A stretch of 8,435 bases of DNA, taken from Acholeplasmatales bacterium. GTDB lineage: Bacteria; Bacillota_I; Bacilli_A; Acholeplasmatales; Anaeroplasmataceae. Numbering within the stretch: the stretch's first letter is position 1; every line of letters starts with the position of its first letter. Below, in pieces: positions 6,062-8,435 of this stretch. Under the pieces are notes generated by a model that was not told where the DNA came from, did not search any database, and was given only the letters and a program-made list of their open reading frames with translations. The stretch covers positions 1-8,435 of the forward strand of contig JAILPD010000111.1 of NCBI GenBank assembly GCA_024690445.1, in the 5' to 3' direction. The translations under genes were made by a program, and so were the position numbers.

Positions 6062-6090
6062 AAAAAATAAAGGGAGCTTTTTAAGCCCCC
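6062..6090 (-). terminator. Rho-independent terminator of rpsU
   Basis: On the minus strand GGGGGCTT (6090-6083), a three-base loop and AAGCTCCC (6079-6072) form an 8-bp stem with one G-U pair. The stem is followed by TTTATTTTTT down to 6062. It begins five bases after the rpsU stop codon. Confidence 0.93.
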
Positions 6091-6095
6091 TATTT

Positions 6096-6269
6096 TTACT
6101 TAAATCTCTTTCTAGCTTCCTGACGCTTTTGTTTACGTACATCGCTAGGCTTTAGATAATATTGACGTTTCTTCGCCTCTTGAAGATTACCAGATCTAGA
6201 AACATCACGCTTAAATCTACGTAGTGCATCTTCGATACTTTCTTTTTCACGTACAACGATTTTTGGCAT
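6096..6269 (-). CDS. rpsU: 30S ribosomal protein S21
   Basis: This 57-residue protein starts [20 protein letters not shown] and ends in a very basic tail, [12 protein letters not shown]. Both ends are characteristic of S21, and the length is that of the family. S21 binds the small subunit near the 3' end of 16S rRNA and takes part in start-site selection on mRNA. The ATG at 6269 is preceded by AAAGGAGG six bases upstream, the best ribosome binding site in the window. The gene has its own consensus promoter and strong terminator, so it can be expressed as a single-gene transcript. It also lies 75 bases after mtaB, the usual order in Bacillota, with no obvious terminator between, so it may also receive readthrough. 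The common downstream partner of rpsU, a yqeY-type gene, is absent here; the esterase gene follows instead. Confidence 0.97.
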   Translation of the reverse strand: MPKIVVREKESIEDALRRFKRDVSRSGNLQEAKKRQYYLKPSDVRKQKRQEARKRFK

Positions 6270-6275
6270 ACTAAG

Positions 6276-6283
6276 CCTCCTTT
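6276..6283 (-). promoter_or_regulatory. Strong ribosome binding site of rpsU
   Basis: AAAGGAGG on the minus strand is fully complementary to the usual 16S rRNA 3' tail over AGGAGG and lies six bases before the ATG. It fixes the start and fits a high expression level. Confidence 0.9.
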
Positions 6284-6303
6284 CAAGGACGAATTCCGAA
6301 CAA

Positions 6304-6332
6304 ATTATATCAAAACAATTTTTGTTTGTAAA
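6304..6332 (-). promoter_or_regulatory. Consensus promoter of rpsU
   Basis: On the minus strand TTTACA (6332-6327), a 17-base spacer and a perfect TATAAT (6309-6304) preceded by TGA form a near-consensus sigma-A promoter with an extended -10. Transcription would start near 6297, leaving a leader of about 28 bases. It lies just after the mtaB stop. Confidence 0.9.
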
Positions 6333-6344
6333 GAGTTTTTTTTA

Positions 6345-7634
6345 CTACTTTTCTACAATTCCTAAAATTTTATTATTTTCAACACTAATGATTCTTACAT
6401 TAACCTGTTTTCTTATTAAAGATTCATCTAATGGCATAGTTATTTGTAGAAAATTCGAAGTATGCCCAATCATTCTATTTTCCATAGTTTTTTGTTCAAC
6501 TATAACATCCATAACATGTCCTATAAATTTCTTAGCATATTCTTCTTCTAATTCATTAGATAAAGCAATTAATCTAGTTGCTCTATCCTTCTTTACAGAA
6601 TCATTAACCTGAGTAAGCTTAACAGCGGCAGTTCCTGCTCTTTTTGAATATGGGAATACGTGAAGCTTAGACATACCAAGCTCTTTAGCCACATTACAAG
6701 ATTCCATAAAGTCCTCTTCTGTTTCAAGCGGGAATCCAACGATAATGTCAGTTGTAATTGAAATATCAGGTCTAGCCTCTTTAATCTTCTTTACCTTTTC
6801 CTTAAAGAATTCTACATCATATTTTCTATGCATATTCTTTAATGTATTATTACTTCCAGCTTGAAGTGGCAAATGAAGATGATTAGCTAATATATCTGAT
6901 TCTTTCATCATATTAATAAAATCATCATCAACCTCATTAATTTCGATTGAAGATAATCTTAATCTCTTTAAGCCACTAACCTCATTTAGTATTCTTCTAA
7001 TTAATCCTGATAAATTAACCTTACCATCATTATATCTACCTGTATGAATACCTGCTAATACAACCTCTTGATATCCATTAGCTGTAATATTCTTTAATTC
7101 ATTAATAACTGAATCTGAATCTTTACATCTAACTGGGCCTCTCGCAAATGGAATAATACAATATGTACAAAAATTTTGACAACCATCCTCAATTTTAACA
7201 AACGCTCTAGTATGATCATATGTCGTTACACCTAATGGTTCATATTCTTGAGTATTTAATATATCTAATATGTTAATGTATTTTTCCTTTCTTTCTCCAT
7301 TAACAAACTCCATTATCTTATCAACAGCTTCTTTTTTATTTCCATTTCCAATTAGAATATCAACACCATCAATAGTCTTTGCCTCTGGATTTGTCTGAGC
7401 ATAGCATCCCATAACACAAATAACAGCGTTAGGATTCATCTTTATACATTTTCTTATCATCTTACGGCTTTTGGCATCAGCCATATTAGTTACAGAGCAA
7501 GTATTAATAACATATACATCGCAGTCATCTTCAGCATCTATTACTTCAAATCCTCTTTTTTCTAATTCCTCTTTTAAAGCATTAGATTCGTATATATTAA
7601 CTTTACAACCAAGCGTAATAAAACCACACTTCAT
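6345..7634 (-). CDS. mtaB: tRNA (t6A37) methylthiotransferase MtaB
   Basis: This 429-residue radical-SAM enzyme adds a methylthio group to N6-threonylcarbamoyladenosine at position 37 of tRNAs reading ANN codons. The N-terminal MTTase domain carries three cluster cysteines: Cys10 in TLGCKVN, Cys46 in NTCSVT and Cys77 in MGCYAQ. The radical-SAM cluster motif is Cys152-x3-Cys156-x2-Cys159 in DGCQNFCTYCIIPFARG. Residues from about 368 to the end form a TRAM RNA-binding domain. TLGCKVN and the total length separate it from MiaB (usually TxGCQMN) and RimO. The ATG overlaps the rsmE stop by one base (TAATG), with GGAG eight bases upstream. The gene ends TAGTAA, two stops in a row. The order rsmE-mtaB-rpsU is conserved in many Bacillota, where the genes are neighbours of the dnaK/dnaJ chaperone operon. 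Confidence 0.95.
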   Translation of the reverse strand: MKCGFITLGCKVNIYESNALKEELEKRGFEVIDAEDDCDVYVINTCSVTNMADAKSRKMIRKCIKMNPNAVICVMGCYAQTNPEAKTIDGVDILIGNGNKKEAVDKIMEFVNGERKEKYINILDILNTQEYEPLGVTTYDHTRAFVKIEDGCQNFCTYCIIPFARGPVRCKDSDSVINELKNITANGYQEVVLAGIHTGRYNDGKVNLSGLIRRILNEVSGLKRLRLSSIEINEVDDDFINMMKESDILANHLHLPLQAGSNNTLKNMHRKYDVEFFKEKVKKIKEARPDISITTDIIVGFPLETEEDFMESCNVAKELGMSKLHVFPYSKRAGTAAVKLTQVNDSVKKDRATRLIALSNELEEEYAKKFIGHVMDVIVEQKTMENRMIGHTSNFLQITMPLDESLIRKQVNVRIISVENNKILGIVEK

Positions 7635-8368
7635 TATTTCAGCTCCATTTCATAACTAATTGAAGATAAAACATAGAATGCTGCAGTTTCAGTTCTCAAT
7701 ATTCTAGGTCCTAAAGCACAAGGAACAAATCCAAGACCCATTAAATAATTAACTTCGTCTTTATCTATTCCACCTTCAGGTCCAATTACTACCACAACCC
7801 TATCATCTTTCTTCAACTTTTTTATGATATTTTTAAAATTTGAATCTTCTTTTTCTTTAGCTACTTCTTCGTAGCATAATATTTTATAATCATATGAACT
7901 AAAATCAATTTTCTTTAAATCTAAGATATCAACTACCTTAGGTAGCTTATCTCTGTAAGACTGCTCGGCAGCCTCTTTAGCTATCTTATTAAATCTATCT
8001 AATTTAGATGTCTTTTTCTTTTCATCTAATTTAACGATAGATCTTTTCATCATCACAGGATAAAACTCACTCGCACCAAGTTCAGTACCATGCTTAATAA
8101 TGTCTTCCATCTTATCACCCTTTGGATAACCCTGGAATATTGTAACAAAAACCGGCATTTCATTATTGCCGGTTTCTTCCTTTATTATCTCAAAAGATAC
8201 CATTTTATTTGAAAGACTAGTAATTTCTACTAAATATGTATTACATCCATCACTAACTAATATTTGATCCTTAAGCTTAGATCTCATTACGCTGGTAATA
8301 TGAAACGCATCATCATTATCTATTACCTTGTTAGCTAGCTGTTCCTTCGAAATAAAATACTTTTGCAT
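7634..8368 (-). CDS. rsmE: 16S rRNA (uracil1498-N3)-methyltransferase RsmE
   Basis: This 244-residue SPOUT methyltransferase uses S-adenosylmethionine to methylate N3 of U1498 in 16S rRNA of the 30S subunit. The N-terminal PUA-like domain includes HITSVMR (23-29), close to the usual HIxxVLR. The middle has KEAAEQSYR (131-139). The C-terminal trefoil knot binds the cofactor through IGPEGG (195-200) and LGPRILRTETAA (219-230), both signature motifs. Length is normal. The ATG at 8368 lies one base after the stop of the upstream membrane-protein gene (TAATATG) and has no good ribosome binding site, so translation probably depends on coupling. It overlaps mtaB by one base. Confidence 0.95.
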   Translation of the reverse strand: MQKYFISKEQLANKVIDNDDAFHITSVMRSKLKDQILVSDGCNTYLVEITSLSNKMVSFEIIKEETGNNEMPVFVTIFQGYPKGDKMEDIIKHGTELGASEFYPVMMKRSIVKLDEKKKTSKLDRFNKIAKEAAEQSYRDKLPKVVDILDLKKIDFSSYDYKILCYEEVAKEKEDSNFKNIIKKLKKDDRVVVVIGPEGGIDKDEVNYLMGLGFVPCALGPRILRTETAAFYVLSSISYEMELK

Positions 8369-8369
8369 A

Positions 8370-8435
8370 TTATTGATTCTTAAACTTCTTATACTTAATA
8401 GAAACTAGTACTAAGATAAATGCGATAGCAACATC
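8370..8435 (-). CDS. Membrane protein, C-terminal end only
   Basis: The last 21 codons of a gene that extends past the right edge are visible, ending TAA at 8372-8370. They encode a hydrophobic segment (DVAIAFILVLVSI) followed by a basic tail, KYKKFKNQ. This is the pattern of a final transmembrane helix with a cytoplasmic end. It is not the C-terminus of the ribosomal protein methyltransferase PrmA that normally precedes rsmE. The family cannot be told from so little. The stop-to-start distance of one base shows that it is cotranscribed with rsmE. Confidence 0.7.
   Translation of the reverse strand, partial: DVAIAFILVLVSIKYKKFKNQ

Noticed and set aside
6306..6330. Terminator hairpin after mtaB
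   Set aside because: The only pairing (AAACAA with TTGTTT) is weak, AT-only apart from one pair per arm, and coincides with the spacer of the rpsU promoter.
6322..7659. Plus-strand open frames opposite mtaB and its start
   Set aside because: They are shadows of mtaB, whose cluster cysteines and length are normal; the translations are low-complexity hydrophobic.
1..8435. Mobile elements, CRISPR arrays, tRNA or rRNA genes
   Set aside because: No transposase or integrase frame, no direct-repeat array, no terminal repeats and no tRNA-like cloverleaf were seen on either strand.

Overview
The window is AT-rich and densely packed. One 5'-truncated gene (gdhA) lies on the plus strand, and everything from about 736 to the right edge is on the minus strand. 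The low GC, strong AGGAGG-type ribosome binding sites and the rsmE-mtaB-rpsU gene order point to a low-GC member of the Bacillota, perhaps an Erysipelotrichia-like or related gut lineage. That placement is an inference, not a match. TGA is used as a stop (end of the GH28 gene) and tryptophans are TGG, so the code is the standard one and not that of Mycoplasma. No mobile element, CRISPR array, rRNA or tRNA gene is visible.

Left part (1-736): the C-terminal half of an NADP-type glutamate dehydrogenase ends in a strong terminator. It faces a second terminator that ends the long minus-strand series.

Middle (736-6023, read right to left): a cytoplasmic SGNH/CE12-type esterase, an unrecognised 104-residue protein, a GGDEF-GAF diguanylate cyclase with its own promoter, an MntP manganese exporter, a cytoplasmic GH28 (polygalacturonase-fold) glycosidase, and a lipoprotein with a transglutaminase-like Cys-His-Asp domain. 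mntP, GH28 and the lipoprotein gene are separated by 1 and 4 bases, so they are almost certainly cotranscribed and translationally coupled. The esterase and the GH28 enzyme both lack signal peptides. Together they suggest intracellular trimming of imported, acetylated pectin (rhamnogalacturonan-type) oligosaccharides.

Right part (6062-8435): a translation-related block with the end of an unidentified membrane protein, rsmE (16S rRNA U1498 methyltransferase), mtaB (tRNA methylthiotransferase) and rpsU (ribosomal protein S21). rpsU has its own consensus promoter and terminator. rsmE-mtaB-rpsU is the familiar downstream part of the dnaK/dnaJ-prmA cluster of Bacillota, but the gene just upstream of rsmE here is not prmA.

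Most genes are ordinary. The points most worth a second look are the atypical active-site motifs of the GH28 protein and its coupling to a manganese exporter, the perfect inverted repeat at the probable mntP promoter, and the unrecognised small protein next to the esterase.
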